Positions 1-11,676 of a stretch of 64,000 nucleotides of DNA are shown here, piece by piece (within the stretch, counting starts at the first letter, position 1; each line of letters begins with the position of its first letter). The DNA comes from Propionibacteriaceae bacterium ZF39. GTDB taxonomy: Bacteria; Actinomycetota; Actinomycetes; Propionibacteriales; Propionibacteriaceae. The position numbers were made by a program, and so were the translations under genes. The stretch lies in contig CP154795.1 in NCBI GenBank assembly GCA_039565995.1, forward strand, positions 2,790,001-2,854,000. The letters are read 5' to 3'. The notes beneath the pieces are model-generated. The model had not been told where the DNA came from, did no database searches, and saw only the letters and a program-made list of their open reading frames with translations.

Positions 1-1004
1 TCACCGAGAACTCGGTCTCCGGCGTCACGACCAACCCCACGATCTTCGCGGCAGCCCTCGCCAAGGGCGAGGCGTACGCCGAACAGGTCGCCTCCCTCAA
101 GGCCGACGGCGCCGAACTCGACGACGTCATCAAGGCCCTCACCACCACAGACGTCCGCGATGCCTGTGAGCTGTTCGCCGACGTCTATGCCTCCTCGGGC
201 GGCTATGACGGCCGGGTGTCCATCGAGGTCGAGCCCGGCCTCGCGCGCGACACCGAAGGCACCATCGCCCAGGCCGAGGAACTGGCCCGGATGGTCGGCA
301 AGGAGAACGTGCTGATCAAGATCCCGGCGACCAAGGAGGGCCTCCCGGCCATCACCGCGACGATCGCCAAGGGCATCTCGGTCAACGTGACCCTGATCTT
401 CGCCCTCGATCGCTATGCCGAGGTCATCGACGCCTATCTCGAGGGTCTCGAGCAGGCGGCCGAGAACGGCATGGATCTCGCCAAGATCCACTCGGTCGCG
501 TCGTTCTTCGTGTCCCGCGTGGACAGCGAGGTCGACAAGCGCCTGGCCGGGATCGGCACCGAGGAGGCCACCACGCTCAGGGGCAAGGCGGGCGTCGCGA
601 ACGCGCGGCTGGCGTACGCGCTGTATCAGGAGCGGTTCGGCAGCGATCGCTTCGAGGCGCTGAAGGTGAAGGGCGCCAATCAGCAGCGCCCGCTGTGGGC
701 CTCGACTGGTGTCAAGGATCCGGCGTACCCCGACACCCTCTATGTCACCGAGCTCGTCGCCGCTCCGTGCGTGAACACGATGCCGGAGAAGACGATGGAG
801 GCGTTCGCCGACCACGGCGAGGTCACCGGTGACACCATCACGCCCAATATCGAAGGCGCCCGCCAGGAGATGGCAGCCCTGGCCGCTGTCGGCATCGACT
901 TCGACGATGTCGTGAAGGTCCTCGAGGACGAGGGCGTGGACAAGTTCGTGGTGAGCTGGGACGAGTTGGTGGCAACCGTCCGTGGAGCCGTGGCCGAGGC
1001 CTGA
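1..1004 (+). CDS. tal: Transaldolase, 5' end outside the window
   Basis: Transaldolase of the non-oxidative pentose phosphate pathway, which moves a dihydroxyacetone unit from sedoheptulose-7-P to glyceraldehyde-3-P through a lysine Schiff base. The frame is open from base 3 with no start codon, so the gene begins before the window. The visible part opens with the family segment [12 protein letters not shown]. It then shows the [10 protein letters not shown] strand carrying the Schiff-base lysine, the segment VNVTLIFAL, and near the end [11 protein letters not shown]. It stops with TGA 12 bases before the next gene, a 6-phosphogluconolactonase, so the two are probably cotranscribed. Identity is secure; only the start is missing. 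Confidence 0.95.
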   Translation, partial: TENSVSGVTTNPTIFAAALAKGEAYAEQVASLKADGAELDDVIKALTTTDVRDACELFADVYASSGGYDGRVSIEVEPGLARDTEGTIAQAEELARMVGKENVLIKIPATKEGLPAITATIAKGISVNVTLIFALDRYAEVIDAYLEGLEQAAENGMDLAKIHSVASFFVSRVDSEVDKRLAGIGTEEATTLRGKAGVANARLAYALYQERFGSDRFEALKVKGANQQRPLWASTGVKDPAYPDTLYVTELVAAPCVNTMPEKTMEAFADHGEVTGDTITPNIEGARQEMAALAAVGIDFDDVVKVLEDEGVDKFVVSWDELVATVRGAVAEA

Positions 1005-1016
1005 GAGGCTGTCGTC

Positions 1017-1754
1017 ATGGGACAGTCCAACCGTGTCGTGGTGACTTGCGCCGATCGAGCGCATGTCGCCGCGACCGTAGCGGTCCAACTCCGGGCCGCG
1101 ATCAGCGATCTGCAGGCAGACCACGATCGCGTGGTCCAGCTGTGCCTGACGGGCGGGCGGATCGCCAACGAGGTCTATCGCCAGCTCGCCGGCGATCAGG
1201 AAGACCAGTCCGGCGTCGTCGACTGGCGACGGGTCGAGTTCTGGTGGGGCGACGAGCGCTATGTGGCGACCGAGAGCCCCGACCGGAATGCCGGCCAGAG
1301 CCTTGCGCTGCTGGCGGCGTCAATCCCCCTGGATGCGGCGCGGGTGCATCCGATGCCGTCGCGTGGCATGGGGTACGCCGACCTGCAGCAGGCGGCGCTG
1401 CACTATGCGTCCGACCTGGGCGACACAGTCTTCGACATCTGTCTGCTCGGCATGGGTGAGGACGGCCACGTCGCCTCGCTCTTCCCCGATCATCCGTCGT
1501 TCGACCCGCAGGCCGCCACGCACGTCATCGGGGTCACCGACTCCCCCAAGCCCCCGCCGGATCGGCTGTCGCTGACACTGCCGGTGCTGAACGCCTCGAG
1601 CCAGGTCTGGCTGATCGTGGCCGGCGACGACAAGGCAGCATCCGCAGCCCGGGCCATCAGCGGGGACGTCACGCTGCCGGCCGGAGCCGTGGAGGGCCGC
1701 GACCGCACCGTGTGGTTCATCGATGCGGACGCAGCGCGGGATCTGGCTCAGTAG
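1017..1754 (+). CDS. pgl: 6-phosphogluconolactonase
   Basis: Hydrolyses 6-phosphogluconolactone to 6-phosphogluconate in the oxidative pentose phosphate pathway. The 245-residue protein has the usual length for the SolB/DevB type. It carries the family motifs LTGGRIANEVY near residue 40, FWWGDERYV near residue 78 and LLGMGEDGHVASLFP near residue 145. The ATG at 1017 lies 12 bases after the transaldolase stop, so I place it in the same operon. The zwf and opcA genes that often sit between tal and pgl in actinobacteria are not here. The 3' end overlaps the convergent rbpA by 7 bases. Confidence 0.93.
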   Translation: MGQSNRVVVTCADRAHVAATVAVQLRAAISDLQADHDRVVQLCLTGGRIANEVYRQLAGDQEDQSGVVDWRRVEFWWGDERYVATESPDRNAGQSLALLAASIPLDAARVHPMPSRGMGYADLQQAALHYASDLGDTVFDICLLGMGEDGHVASLFPDHPSFDPQAATHVIGVTDSPKPPPDRLSLTLPVLNASSQVWLIVAGDDKAASAARAISGDVTLPAGAVEGRDRTVWFIDADAARDLAQ

Positions 1755-2104
1755 ATCACTTCGCCGCGGGCCCGCCGCTGGCGCAGGGCCTCGAGGGCCT
1801 CGGTGAGGATGGCGTCGGCCTCGTCGTCGGAACGACGCTCCTTCACATACGCCAGATGCGTCTTGTAGGGCTGCGTCTTCGGCGGGGGCGGCGGGTTCTC
1901 GGAGTCGAGGTTAGCCGGGAGGCCGCAGCGCGGGCAGTCCCACTGCTCGGGCACCTGGGCGTCGGCGGCGAACGCCGGCCGGGTCTCATGCCGGTTGGCG
2001 CAGAAATAGGAGACATAGAGCCGCGGTGCGGCGTCTCCCCGCTCCGCCTCGCCCATGGGCCCGGCGCCGACGCGGCTGCCACGAATGGCGCTCCCACCTA
2101 CCAC
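1748..2104 (-). CDS. rbpA: RNA polymerase-binding protein RbpA
   Basis: Actinobacterial transcription activator that binds RNA polymerase and the principal sigma factor and stabilises open complexes. The 118-residue product has the N-terminal basic segment (IRGSRVGAGPM) and a small zinc-ribbon-like core. In that core FCANRH and CPRCG supply cysteines and histidine that could bind zinc. The C-terminal sigma-interaction part PYKTHLAYVKERRS is followed by a helix ending in RRARGEVIY. It is transcribed toward pgl and overlaps its end. Its own promoter must lie in the roughly 90 bases between it and secG, which also hold a long hairpin. Confidence 0.92.
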   Translation of the reverse strand: MVGGSAIRGSRVGAGPMGEAERGDAAPRLYVSYFCANRHETRPAFAADAQVPEQWDCPRCGLPANLDSENPPPPPKTQPYKTHLAYVKERRSDDEADAILTEALEALRQRRARGEVIY

Positions 2105-2129
2105 GTGTGTTCTCCCTTGAGTGTCCGGC

Positions 2130-2180
2130 CTCGGCCGGGTAGTCGTGCAGGTCTTGCGGCCGCGCGGAAACCCGGCCGAG
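2130..2180 (-). terminator. Long GC hairpin between secG and rbpA
   Basis: Eleven-base perfect inverted repeat (CTCGGCCGGGT at 2130-2140 and ACCCGGCCGAG at 2170-2180) directly after the secG stop. It has no clear U-run. It may end or attenuate secG transcription before rbpA. Confidence 0.45.
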
Positions 2181-2192
2181 CAAGAGAAGATG

Positions 2193-2438
2193 TCAGGATG
2201 TGAACCGATAGAGCGCCAAGAGGCCCAGCACGGTGGCGAACCAGATGAGGCCCACGATGATCGTCAACCGGTCAAGGTTGCGTTCGGCCATCGACGTGCC
2301 ACCCAGCGAGGTGGACATGCCGCCACCGAAGAGATCCGACATGCCGCCACCGCGTCCCTTGTGCAGCAACACCGTCAGCGCGAGGACCAGGCTGGTCACA
2401 ACGAGCACGATCGACAGCGTCAGGATGGGCCATGACAT
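2193..2438 (-). CDS. secG: Preprotein translocase subunit SecG
   Basis: Small membrane subunit of the SecYEG translocon. From ATG 2438 the product has 81 residues with two hydrophobic helices, about residues 3-25 and 53-75. The glycine-rich cytosolic loop LLHKGRGGGMSDLFGGG between them is the signature of SecG. A GTG at 2459 in the same frame would add seven residues, but the ATG gives the usual length. In many actinobacteria secG follows tpiA directly; here an oppositely oriented oxygenase-family gene separates them. Confidence 0.9.
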   Translation of the reverse strand: MSWPILTLSIVLVVTSLVLALTVLLHKGRGGGMSDLFGGGMSTSLGGTSMAERNLDRLTIIVGLIWFATVLGLLALYRFTS

Positions 2439-2534
2439 GGCCAGCGGCACAGGAATCACGGCGCAACTTTAACCCCCGGTTTTCTGAACACCAAACCCCG
2501 CGATGGGCGTGGACGCGGTTCCTACACTCAGTGG

Positions 2535-3416
2535 ATGGGGTTTGTGCAACGGCAACTCGGTCTGGCGCTTCGCGCGCGGGTGGCCGGCGAGGGTGCGGTG
2601 GGTCGTTCGGCGGAGATCTGGGGTACGCCCGGTCCGCGCCGCTTCTCATCCGCCGACCCGATCTGGCGCGTGCACGACAACGCGTCGATGTATGCAGGAG
2701 GCATCGCCGCCCTCCTTCTCCAGTCGCTCCACCCGCAGGCCATGGCCGGGGTGGCCGGACACAGCGGCTACAAGTCCGACCCCTGGGGGCGGCTGCAGCG
2801 CACGGCCGACTACATCGCAGCGACCACGTTCGGCACCGACGAGATCGCCGAGGCGTCGTTCGCGAAGGTCCGGTCGATCCACTCCCGGGTGCGGGGCAAG
2901 GACTATTTCGGTCGGCCCTATCGCGCCGATGATCCCGACCTGTTGCGCTGGGTCGGGACCGCTGAGGCGTACGCCTTCCTGACGGCGTTCCAGCGGTTCG
3001 CCCGCGCTCCCCTGTCGAGAGCCGACGCGGACACCTATGTCGCGCAGGCGGGCGTACTCGCGGCGGAACTCGGTGCCACCGATATGCCGACCACGGTGGC
3101 GCAGCTGGACGCCGCGCTGACGGCGTACCGGCCGCACCTCGTCGCCACGCCCGCCGCCCGCGAGGCGGCCGATTTCCTGCTGAAGGAGCCGCCGCTGCCG
3201 CTGGCGGCGCGCGGAGGGTACGCCCTGCTCGCCGCCGGTGCGGTCGCGCTGCTGCCGGACTGGGCACGGGAGGCACTCGACCTGCCGCTCTCCCCCATGG
3301 CCATGCGGCTCGGCGAGGGCGCCGGAAAAAGCGCGACCGCGATGGTGGCCTGGGGGCTCGCCGGGTTGTCCGACGAATCCGCCCGGGCCGACCACCGCGG
3401 TCGTTCCCAGCGCTGA
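2535..3416 (+). CDS. DUF2236 / MpaB-family oxygenase-like protein
   Basis: Member of the DUF2236 (MpaB, latex-clearing-protein-like) family, some of whose members are haem oxygenases; the substrate here is unknown. The 293-residue protein has the typical start IWRVHDNASMYAGG near residue 43 and the signature LLQSLHPQAMAGVAGHSGY. A further conserved block is VRSIHSRVRGKDYFGRPYRADDP, followed by a C-terminal alpha-helical part. It is all soluble, with no signal peptide. TACACT ends six bases before the ATG, so the mRNA is probably leaderless. The gene stands alone, divergent from secG and convergent with tpiA. Confidence 0.85.
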   Translation: MGFVQRQLGLALRARVAGEGAVGRSAEIWGTPGPRRFSSADPIWRVHDNASMYAGGIAALLLQSLHPQAMAGVAGHSGYKSDPWGRLQRTADYIAATTFGTDEIAEASFAKVRSIHSRVRGKDYFGRPYRADDPDLLRWVGTAEAYAFLTAFQRFARAPLSRADADTYVAQAGVLAAELGATDMPTTVAQLDAALTAYRPHLVATPAAREAADFLLKEPPLPLAARGGYALLAAGAVALLPDWAREALDLPLSPMAMRLGEGAGKSATAMVAWGLAGLSDESARADHRGRSQR

Positions 3417-3428
3417 CCGGGTCAGCGA

Positions 3429-4214
3429 TCAGGCATAGAACATCGCGATCTTCGCGAACTCCTCGGCCTTCAGGCTGGCGCCACCGACGAGGCACCCGTC
3501 GACGTCGGGCATCGCCATGATCTCGGCGACGTTGTCGCCCTTGACCGAACCGCCGTACTGAATCCGCACGGCATCGGCGACGTCGATGTGACGCTCCTCG
3601 GCGATGAACCGACGGATCGCCCCACACACTTCCTGGGCGTCCTCCGGGGTCGCCACCTCGCCGGTGCCGATGGCCCAGACGGGCTCATACGCAATGACCA
3701 CCTTGGCGATGTCCTCGCCCGGCAGGCCACGCAGCGAACCCTGCACCTGCTCGAGGGTGTAGGGCACCTGGGCACCCTCCTTGCGGATGTCGAGCCCCTC
3801 GCCGACACACACGATCGGGATCATGCCCGCGGAGAGCACCTTGCTGACCTTCTCGCGCACGATGGCGTCGGTCTCGTTGTGATATTGACGGCGCTCGGAG
3901 TGGCCAACGACGACATATTGGCAGTTGAGCTTGGCCAGCATCCCTGCGGAGACCTCACCGGTGTAGGCGCCGGACTCGTGCGTCGACACGTCCTGGGCGC
4001 CGAAGCCGATCGGCAGTTTGTCGCCCTCGATCAGGGTCTGCACGGTGCGCAGGTCGGTGAAGGGCGGCAGGACGACCACTTCGGAACGCTTCGCGTCGTG
4101 CTTCATGTCCTTGAGGGTCCAGGCCAGCTTCTGCACCAGGCCGTTGGCCTCGACATGATCGAGATTCATCTTCCAGTTGCCCGCCATGATCGGCAGGCGC
4201 ATCTTCTGAGTCAC
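3429..4214 (-). CDS. tpiA: Triose-phosphate isomerase
   Basis: Interconverts dihydroxyacetone phosphate and glyceraldehyde-3-phosphate in glycolysis. The 261-residue protein begins at a GTG (4214) preceded by a purine-rich stretch. It carries MAGNWKMN near the N-terminus, the catalytic histidine in VVGHSERR, and the catalytic glutamate in [12 protein letters not shown]. The phosphate-binding ends are [11 protein letters not shown] and GCLVGGASL. It follows pgk with a 21-base gap, so gap, pgk and tpiA form one glycolytic cluster on the minus strand. Confidence 0.96.
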   Translation of the reverse strand: MTQKMRLPIMAGNWKMNLDHVEANGLVQKLAWTLKDMKHDAKRSEVVVLPPFTDLRTVQTLIEGDKLPIGFGAQDVSTHESGAYTGEVSAGMLAKLNCQYVVVGHSERRQYHNETDAIVREKVSKVLSAGMIPIVCVGEGLDIRKEGAQVPYTLEQVQGSLRGLPGEDIAKVVIAYEPVWAIGTGEVATPEDAQEVCGAIRRFIAEERHIDVADAVRIQYGGSVKGDNVAEIMAMPDVDGCLVGGASLKAEEFAKIAMFYA

Positions 4215-4235
4215 GTGGAATCTTTCCTTGGTTGA

Positions 4236-5432
4236 TCAGTTGGCGTCGAGAACGGCGAGCCCGGGCAGTTCCTTGCCCTCGAGATATTCGAGCGAGGCGC
4301 CGCCGCCGGTGGAGATGTGGCCGAAGTCGTCGTCGGCGAACCCGAGGGCGCGGACGGCCGAGGCCGAATCGCCACCGCCGACGACCGAGAGGCCGTCGAC
4401 CTTGGTGAGGGCCTCGGCGACTTCACGGGTGCCGTTGGCGAAGGCCGCCATCTCGAACACGCCCATGGGCCCGTTCCAGAACACGGTGTGGGCCGTCCGG
4501 ATCACGTTGGCGAACGCGGTCGCCGACTCGGGGCCGATGTCGAGACCCATCTGGTCGGACGGCATCTCGTCGGCGGCACACACGGTCGGGGGCGCATCGG
4601 CCTTGAACTCCGGGGCCACGACGACGTCGGTCGGCAGGATGATCTCCTTGCCGAGCTTCTCGGCCTCGGCCAGATAGTTCCGGCAGGTCTCGACCTGGTC
4701 CTCCTCGAGCAGCGACGTGCCCACCTCGTGGCCGTTCGCCTTCAGGAAGGTGAACAGCATGCCGCCGCCGATGACGAGCGTGTCGGCGGTCTTGAGCAGG
4801 TTGTCGATGACCTTCAGCTTGTCGGAGACCTTCGAGCCGCCGAGCACGACGACATAGGGGTTCTTGGTCTCGGTTGTCAGCTGCTTGAGGACCTGGACTT
4901 CCTTCTCGACCAGGAGCCCTGCGGCGTTCGGCAGGAGCTTGGCGACGTCATAGACCGACGCCTGCTTGCGGTGCACCACACCGAAACCGTCGGACACGAA
5001 CACGTCGGCGCCCAGGCCGGCGTACTTCTTCGCCAGCTCGGCGCGCTCGGCCTCGTCCTTGGATTCCTCGGCGGGCTCGTAGCGGACGTTCTGGAGCATC
5101 ATCACCTCGCCCGCCTGCAGGGCGGACGCGAGCTGCTGCGCGGAGTCACCGACGACGTCATCGGCCAGCTTCACCTCGACACCGAGCAGTTCGCCGAGGC
5201 GGGCAGCGGCCGGGGCGAGGGAGAACTTCGGGTTGACCTGGCCCTTGGGGCGGCCCAGATGGGCCATCACGATGACGCCGGCGCCGGCGTCGAGAAGAGC
5301 CTTGAGGGTGGGGACGGAGGCGCGGATGCGGCCGTCGTCGGTAATGGTCTCGCCGTCGAGCGGCACATTGAGGTCGCAGCGGATGAGGACCTTCTTGCCG
5401 GACAGGTCGCCGAGGTCAGCGATGGATTTCAC
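4236..5432 (-). CDS. pgk: Phosphoglycerate kinase
   Basis: Transfers phosphate from 1,3-bisphosphoglycerate to ADP. The 398-residue protein starts at a GTG with the motif [15 protein letters not shown] near the N-terminus. Other family blocks are [26 protein letters not shown] (usually followed by hydrophobic residues and here normal), [23 protein letters not shown] and the C-terminal GGGDSASAV loop. It lies between gap and tpiA. About 150 bases and a hairpin separate it from gap, which may allow different expression levels. Confidence 0.97.
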   Translation of the reverse strand: MKSIADLGDLSGKKVLIRCDLNVPLDGETITDDGRIRASVPTLKALLDAGAGVIVMAHLGRPKGQVNPKFSLAPAAARLGELLGVEVKLADDVVGDSAQQLASALQAGEVMMLQNVRYEPAEESKDEAERAELAKKYAGLGADVFVSDGFGVVHRKQASVYDVAKLLPNAAGLLVEKEVQVLKQLTTETKNPYVVVLGGSKVSDKLKVIDNLLKTADTLVIGGGMLFTFLKANGHEVGTSLLEEDQVETCRNYLAEAEKLGKEIILPTDVVVAPEFKADAPPTVCAADEMPSDQMGLDIGPESATAFANVIRTAHTVFWNGPMGVFEMAAFANGTREVAEALTKVDGLSVVGGGDSASAVRALGFADDDFGHISTGGGASLEYLEGKELPGLAVLDAN

Positions 5433-5538
5433 GTGTCAGCCTTCCTTGGGTGGTCGTGAATGAATGAGGGGCGGCGTACGCCTGAGCACACGGAGAATTC
5501 ACGCGTGGGGCGCCCCCCAACCGGACGCGTGGGACGAC

Positions 5539-5571
5539 GACGGGGCCGCCGCTGGTGCGAACGGCCCCGTC
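5539..5571 (-). terminator. Hairpin after gap, before pgk
   Basis: Nine-base perfect stem (GACGGGGCC / GGCCCCGTC) starting 12 bases after the gap stop, with no long U-run. It is a likely partial terminator or mRNA-stabilising structure between gap and pgk. Confidence 0.45.
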
Positions 5572-5582
5572 ATTCGGGTGTC

Positions 5583-6716
<1,134 letters not shown>

Positions 6717-6754
6717 TCAAGGGGTGTTCGGCGAGCCCCGTTGCGCGATCGGGG

Positions 6755-7735
6755 TCACTCGTCGAGCAGGTCCGGAGACAGGCCCGCTTCGGTCGACGGG
6801 ATGCCCAGTTCGAGCGCCCGCTTGTCGGCCGTGGCGAGCAGCCGCCGGATGCGCCCGGCCACCGCGTCCTTGGTGAGCGGAGGCTGGTGGAGCTGGCCCA
6901 ACTCTTCGAGCGAGGCCTGCTTGTGTTCGATGCGCAGGACCCCGGCCGCGCGCAGGTGATCCGGGACCTCCTGGCCCAGGATCTCGAGCGCCCGCTCCAC
7001 GCGTGCTGCGGCTGCGACGGCGGCCCGCGCCGAACGACGCAGGTTGGCATCGTCGAAGTTGGCGAGGCGGTTGGCCGACGCCCTCACCTCGCGGCGCTTG
7101 CGGCGTTCCTCCCAGATCTTCAGGCACTGCACGGCACCCAGCTTGGTGAGCATGGCCGCGATGGCGTCGCCGTCCCGGATGACGACCCGGTCGATGTTGC
7201 GGACCTCCCGCGCCTTGGCGGGGATCTCGAGTCGGCGGGCGGCGCCGACGAGGGCCAGCGCGGCCTCGGGGCCCGGGCAGGTGACCTCGAGCGACATCGA
7301 ACGCCCCGGCTCGGTCAGCGAACCGTGGGCCAGGAAGGCTCCGCGCCATGCGGCGACGCTGTCACAGGTGCCACCGCTGACGACCTGGGCGGGCAGGCCG
7401 CGAGCGGGCCGACCATGCGTATCGATCAGGCCCGTCTGCCGGGCGAGCGCCTCCCCCTCGCGATAGACGCGAACGACATAGCGCGTGCCGCGGCGGATGC
7501 CGGAGCCGTTGACCACGACCATGTCGGATTCGTGGCCGAACACGTCCATGATCGCTGTGCGCAACCTGCGGGCCGCCGCGCCGGTGTCGAGCTCCGCCTC
7601 GATGACGATCCGGCCACCGGCCAGGTGCAGCCCTCCGGCGAACCGCAGCGTGGCGGCGACCTCCGCACGTCGGCAGCACGGCTTGGTCACCGGGATCGTC
7701 GCCAGCTCCGCCTTCACCTGCTGGGTCAGCGCCAT
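6755..7735 (-). CDS. whiA: Sporulation/division regulator WhiA
   Basis: DNA-binding protein with an N-terminal degenerate LAGLIDADG homing-endonuclease fold and a C-terminal helix-turn-helix. In Streptomyces it controls division genes with WhiB. The 326-residue product begins [12 protein letters not shown] and has [18 protein letters not shown] and a central SRS-like region ([11 protein letters not shown]). The C-terminal HTH is in [14 protein letters not shown]. It ends the uvrC-rapZ-yvcK-whiA run, the usual order in Gram-positive bacteria. The gap to yvcK is about 88 bases. Confidence 0.93.
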   Translation of the reverse strand: MALTQQVKAELATIPVTKPCCRRAEVAATLRFAGGLHLAGGRIVIEAELDTGAAARRLRTAIMDVFGHESDMVVVNGSGIRRGTRYVVRVYREGEALARQTGLIDTHGRPARGLPAQVVSGGTCDSVAAWRGAFLAHGSLTEPGRSMSLEVTCPGPEAALALVGAARRLEIPAKAREVRNIDRVVIRDGDAIAAMLTKLGAVQCLKIWEERRKRREVRASANRLANFDDANLRRSARAAVAAAARVERALEILGQEVPDHLRAAGVLRIEHKQASLEELGQLHQPPLTKDAVAGRIRRLLATADKRALELGIPSTEAGLSPDLLDE

Positions 7736-7823
7736 TTGGGTCCTCCGCTCGTCGGGCCAGGATGGGCAGGAGCGTACGCCGTCCGCACGACCGGATGCGC
7801 CCCCGCGCCCGGCAGCCTACCCG

Positions 7824-8789
7824 CTACAGCCCGAACACCTCGGCATAGATGGAAGCCAGACGAAGCGGATCATGGCGGGGCGTGCCGTCGCGCATGGCCA
7901 GATCGGCGATGACGAGCCGGGCACCGAGCGATTCGGCGTACCCCGCCAGATGGCGGTCCTCCCCGGCGAAATCGACATCGGCGATCACGAAATCGAGCCG
8001 GAGCTGAGGAGCGTGATCGGCGAGGATCTCGAGATGCTGGCTGGCCGAATAGCCGTCTGTTTCGTCGGCCGGCTGGACGTTGAGCGTCAGAATGCGTTTT
8101 GCCGGTGTCCGGACCAGCGCATCGGCCAGCTCCGGCACCAGCAGATGGGGAATGACCGACGTGAACCAGGAGCCGGGGCCGAGGACGACGAAGTCGGAGG
8201 CTCCGACCACCTCGATGACCTCGGGGCGGGCCGGCGGGTCGTGTGGTTCGAGCCGGATGCCGCGTACCTCACCCCAGGTCTTCGCCGCCTGCGACTGGCC
8301 GCGGATCTCGGAGATCTCGTCGGGATGCATCGGATCGAGGCCGATCACCTCGGCCACGATGTCGAGGGGCACCGATGACATCGGCAGCACGCGACCCTTG
8401 GCGTTGAGGAGCTCCCCCACCAGGTCGAGGCCGGCCACGGGATCGCCCAGCTTCTCCCACAATCCGGCGATCAGCAGGTTGCCGATGGCGTGGCCGCCCA
8501 ACGGCCCGTCGCCGCCGAACCGCGACTGCAGCACATCGGCCCACGTCCGACCCCAGTGGTCGTCGCCGCAGAGAGCCGCGAGGGCCATGCGCAGGTCACC
8601 GGGCGGCAGACAGTCGAACTCGGCGCGCAGGCGCCCCGACGATCCTCCGTCGTCGGCGACCGTGACCACGGCGGTCAGCCGGTCGGTGATGCGGCGCAAC
8701 GCGGTCAGCGACGCATGCAGCCCGTGACCGCCGCCGAATGCAGTGACCGCCGGCAGGCGATCGAAGGCCAAGTCGAACCGACGCCTCAT
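7824..8789 (-). CDS. YvcK/GlmR family gluconeogenesis factor (CofD-like)
   Basis: Rossmann-like CofD-family protein of the YvcK/GlmR group. In Bacillus and mycobacteria it binds UDP-GlcNAc and links carbon supply to cell-wall precursor synthesis. The 321 residues include the opening glycine loop VTAFGGGHGLHASL and VVTVADDGGSSGRLR near residue 43. Later family blocks are GNLLIAGLWE and VLGPGSWFTSVIPHLLV. Its ATG overlaps the rapZ stop by four bases, so the two are translationally coupled. Confidence 0.9.
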   Translation of the reverse strand: MRRRFDLAFDRLPAVTAFGGGHGLHASLTALRRITDRLTAVVTVADDGGSSGRLRAEFDCLPPGDLRMALAALCGDDHWGRTWADVLQSRFGGDGPLGGHAIGNLLIAGLWEKLGDPVAGLDLVGELLNAKGRVLPMSSVPLDIVAEVIGLDPMHPDEISEIRGQSQAAKTWGEVRGIRLEPHDPPARPEVIEVVGASDFVVLGPGSWFTSVIPHLLVPELADALVRTPAKRILTLNVQPADETDGYSASQHLEILADHAPQLRLDFVIADVDFAGEDRHLAGYAESLGARLVIADLAMRDGTPRHDPLRLASIYAEVFGL

Positions 8790-9715
8790 TCCTTGCCCAC
8801 ATCCCGGTGCATCACCTTGGTCGGCACGCCGGTCTCCCGGAGCCGACGCCCGAGTTCCTCGGCCATGGCGGTCGAACGATGCTTGCCGCCCGTGCAGCCG
8901 ATCGCGATGGTGGCGAAGCGCTTGCCTTCAGTGAGGTAACCCTCGGCCACCGTGTCGAGGAGGGTCTCCAACTGCCCGAGGAACGGGCCGGCGGCGGGCT
9001 GGCGCAGCACGTATTCGCTCACCGGCCTGGTCAGGCCGGTGTGGGGCCGCAGCTCGGGGACCCAATGGGGGTTCGGCAGGAACCGCACATCGATCACCAT
9101 GTCGGCATCGACCGGCAGGCCGTTCTTGAAGCCGAACGACATCAGGGTCACGCGCAGGCGATCGGACGTGTCGCCGCCGTAGGCATGGGACACCCGGGCG
9201 GCGAGCTGGTGCACGTTCATCCGCGAGGTATCGATCACCAGGTCCGCGGCGGCCCGCAGCGTGGCGAGCAGCTCGCGTTCCCGGCGTACGCCGTCGAGCA
9301 GGCGGCCGTCGCCCTGGAGCGGATGGGGCCGGCGGGAGGACTCCTGCCGGGCCACGATGACATCGTCGGAGGCCTCGATGAACAGGATTTCGGGGGTGGT
9401 CCCGGCGGCCTCGAGCTCGGCGAAGACCCCGGGCAGCTCCTCGAACAGGGTCCGGCTCCGCACATCCAGCACGGTGGCGAGGCGCGTCATGTCCTTGCTG
9501 CGCACGAGGCTGTGCAGCGACGGCAGCATCACGGGGGGCAGGTTGTCCACCACATACCACCCCAGGTCTTCCAGCGCGTGCGCGGCAGTCCGCCGCCCCG
9601 CCCCGGACATCCCGGTCACGATCACCACGCGGACATCGTCGCGGTGGACCCGCTTCGGTTCGGAGGTCTGATCGCTCGGCACGCGCCCATTATGGCCCGA
9701 GTCACTCGGCTCCAT
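8786..9715 (-). CDS. rapZ: RapZ-family nucleotide-binding protein
   Basis: P-loop protein of the RapZ/YvcJ family. In E. coli RapZ is an RNase adaptor for GlmZ/GlmY; in actinobacteria the role is less clear. I use ATG 9715, which overlaps the uvrC end by 14 bases; a GTG at 9682 is the other candidate. The P-loop reads [11 protein letters not shown], with arginine where serine is usual. Then come [11 protein letters not shown], the region [15 protein letters not shown], and the C-terminal domain signature [20 protein letters not shown]. It lies between uvrC and yvcK and overlaps both. Confidence 0.92.
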   Translation of the reverse strand: MEPSDSGHNGRVPSDQTSEPKRVHRDDVRVVIVTGMSGAGRRTAAHALEDLGWYVVDNLPPVMLPSLHSLVRSKDMTRLATVLDVRSRTLFEELPGVFAELEAAGTTPEILFIEASDDVIVARQESSRRPHPLQGDGRLLDGVRRERELLATLRAAADLVIDTSRMNVHQLAARVSHAYGGDTSDRLRVTLMSFGFKNGLPVDADMVIDVRFLPNPHWVPELRPHTGLTRPVSEYVLRQPAAGPFLGQLETLLDTVAEGYLTEGKRFATIAIGCTGGKHRSTAMAEELGRRLRETGVPTKVMHRDVGKE

Positions 9716-11669
9716 CGAGCACCTCACCCGTTGTGACGTTGATCGCGGGTGCGACCGGCGCATCGCTCAGGGCCGCCTTGACCGCCTCCGCCGTGCGTAC
9801 GCCGAATCCCGGCAGCGCGGCGATGTCGCTCACCTCGGCCGCTCGCAGCTTGCGCAACGAGCCGAAATGCTTCAGCAGAGTCTTCCGGCGGACCTCCCCC
9901 AGGCCCGGGACATCGTCGAGCAGGGACTCGACCATCGTCCGGGAGCGACGACCGCGATGGTGGGTGATGGCGAACCGATGGGCCTCGTCCCGGATCCGCT
10001 GCAGCAGATAGAGCCCCTCACTGGTGCGCGGCAGGATGACCGGCCAGTCGTCCCCCGGCAGCCACACCTCTTCCAACCGCTTGGCCAGCCCGCAGAGCGC
10101 GACGCCGGTGATGCCGAGCTCCTCGAGGGCGGCCGCCGCGGCGGCCACCTGGGGCGGTCCGCCGTCGACGACGACGAGCGCCGGGGCGTACGCGAACTTG
10201 AGCGCCTTGCCCGTCGTCGGGTCGACCAGCGAACCCGTGTCCGACGACGCGATCACCGCGCGGTCGTCGAGGAAACGCCGGAACCGTCGGGTGATCACCT
10301 CGTGCATCGACGCCACATCGTTCTGGCCCTCCACGCCCCGGACCACGAAGCGGCGATATTCGCTCTTGCGCGGCAGCCCGTCTTCGAAGACCACCATCGA
10401 CCCGACGACCTCGGTGCCCTGCAGGTTGGAGATGTCAAAGCACTCGATGCGCAGCGGCGCCTCCGCCAAGCCGATGGCCTCGGCGATCTCCTCCAGGGCC
10501 CGGTTGCGGGTGGTGAGGTCGGAGGCCCGTTTGGTCTTGTGCCGGACGAGGGCTTCCTCGGCGTTGCGCGCGACCGTGTCCATGAGTGTGCGCTTGTCTC
10601 CCCGTTGCGGCACGCGTACGCGAACCCGCGCGCCCCGACGCCCGCTCAACACCTCCTCGATCGCCTCGTGGGAAGGCGGCAGCGCGGGCACGAGGATCTC
10701 GCGCGGGATCGCCTCGCCCGCGCCCTCGCGGATTTCGTCGTGATAGAGCTGCTGGAGGAAGGTCTCCACGAGATCACCGGTCTCGGCGTCATCGACACGG
10801 TCGGCGACCCAGCCCCGCTCGCCCCGGACCCGCCCGCCGCGCACGTGGAAGATGCGCACGGACACCTCGAGCGGGTCCTCCGCCAGCCCCACCACATCGG
10901 CGTCGGTGCCGTCACCGAGGACGATCGCGTTGGCCTCGGTGGCCTTGCGCAGGGCGCCGAGGTCGTCGCGGATGCGCGCCGCGAGTTCGTATTCCTCTGA
11001 CTCGGAGGCCTCCAGCATCTTCCGCTCGAGCCGCCGCATCATCGAGGTCGACTGACCGCCCATGAACTGGCAGAAGTCGGCCACGATCGCGCGGTGGTCC
11101 TCCTCGGAGATGCGGCCGACGCAGGGGGCGGAACACTTGTCGATATAGCCGAGCAGGCAGGGGCGGCCGGAGGCCTGGGCATTGCGGAACGTGCCGCTCG
11201 AACACGAGCGCATCGGGAACACCCGCAGCAGCAAATCGACCGTCTCGCGGATCGCCCAGGCGTGGGAATAGGGCCCGAAATAACGCGTCCCCTTGCGCTT
11301 GGCCCCCCGGCCGACGAACACCCGCGGGAAGTCCTCCGACCAGGTCACCGCGAGCCAGGGATAGGACTTGTCGTCGCGATATTTGACGTTGAACCGCGGA
11401 TCGAACTCCTTGATCCACGCATATTCGAGCTGGAGCGCCTCCACCTCGGTGTTGACCACGGTCCACTCGACGCGAGCGGCGGTCGTCACCATCCGGCGCG
11501 TGCGCTCGTGCAGACCGGCGAGGTCGGCGAAATAGGAATTCAGCCGATTGCGGAGATTCTTGGCCTTGCCCACATACAGCACCGTCCCGGCGTCGTCGCG
11601 GAAGCGATAGACACCGGGACCCACCGGGATCGAGCCCGGATCCGGGCGATAAGTGGACGGATCGGCCAT
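9702..11669 (-). CDS. uvrC: UvrABC system endonuclease subunit UvrC
   Basis: Makes the 3' and 5' incisions in nucleotide excision repair. The 655-residue protein has an N-terminal GIY-YIG domain ([20 protein letters not shown], residues about 19-38). It then has a UVR UvrB-interacting segment near residues 205-240 and the RNase H-like second nuclease domain ([27 protein letters not shown]). The end carries tandem helix-hairpin-helix repeats ([18 protein letters not shown]). A DNA-damage promoter element ends seven bases before its ATG, so the message is leaderless and probably damage-inducible. Confidence 0.96.
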   Translation of the reverse strand: MADPSTYRPDPGSIPVGPGVYRFRDDAGTVLYVGKAKNLRNRLNSYFADLAGLHERTRRMVTTAARVEWTVVNTEVEALQLEYAWIKEFDPRFNVKYRDDKSYPWLAVTWSEDFPRVFVGRGAKRKGTRYFGPYSHAWAIRETVDLLLRVFPMRSCSSGTFRNAQASGRPCLLGYIDKCSAPCVGRISEEDHRAIVADFCQFMGGQSTSMMRRLERKMLEASESEEYELAARIRDDLGALRKATEANAIVLGDGTDADVVGLAEDPLEVSVRIFHVRGGRVRGERGWVADRVDDAETGDLVETFLQQLYHDEIREGAGEAIPREILVPALPPSHEAIEEVLSGRRGARVRVRVPQRGDKRTLMDTVARNAEEALVRHKTKRASDLTTRNRALEEIAEAIGLAEAPLRIECFDISNLQGTEVVGSMVVFEDGLPRKSEYRRFVVRGVEGQNDVASMHEVITRRFRRFLDDRAVIASSDTGSLVDPTTGKALKFAYAPALVVVDGGPPQVAAAAAALEELGITGVALCGLAKRLEEVWLPGDDWPVILPRTSEGLYLLQRIRDEAHRFAITHHRGRRSRTMVESLLDDVPGLGEVRRKTLLKHFGSLRKLRAAEVSDIAALPGFGVRTAEAVKAALSDAPVAPAINVTTGEVLDGAE

Positions 11670-11676
11670 AGCCCCA

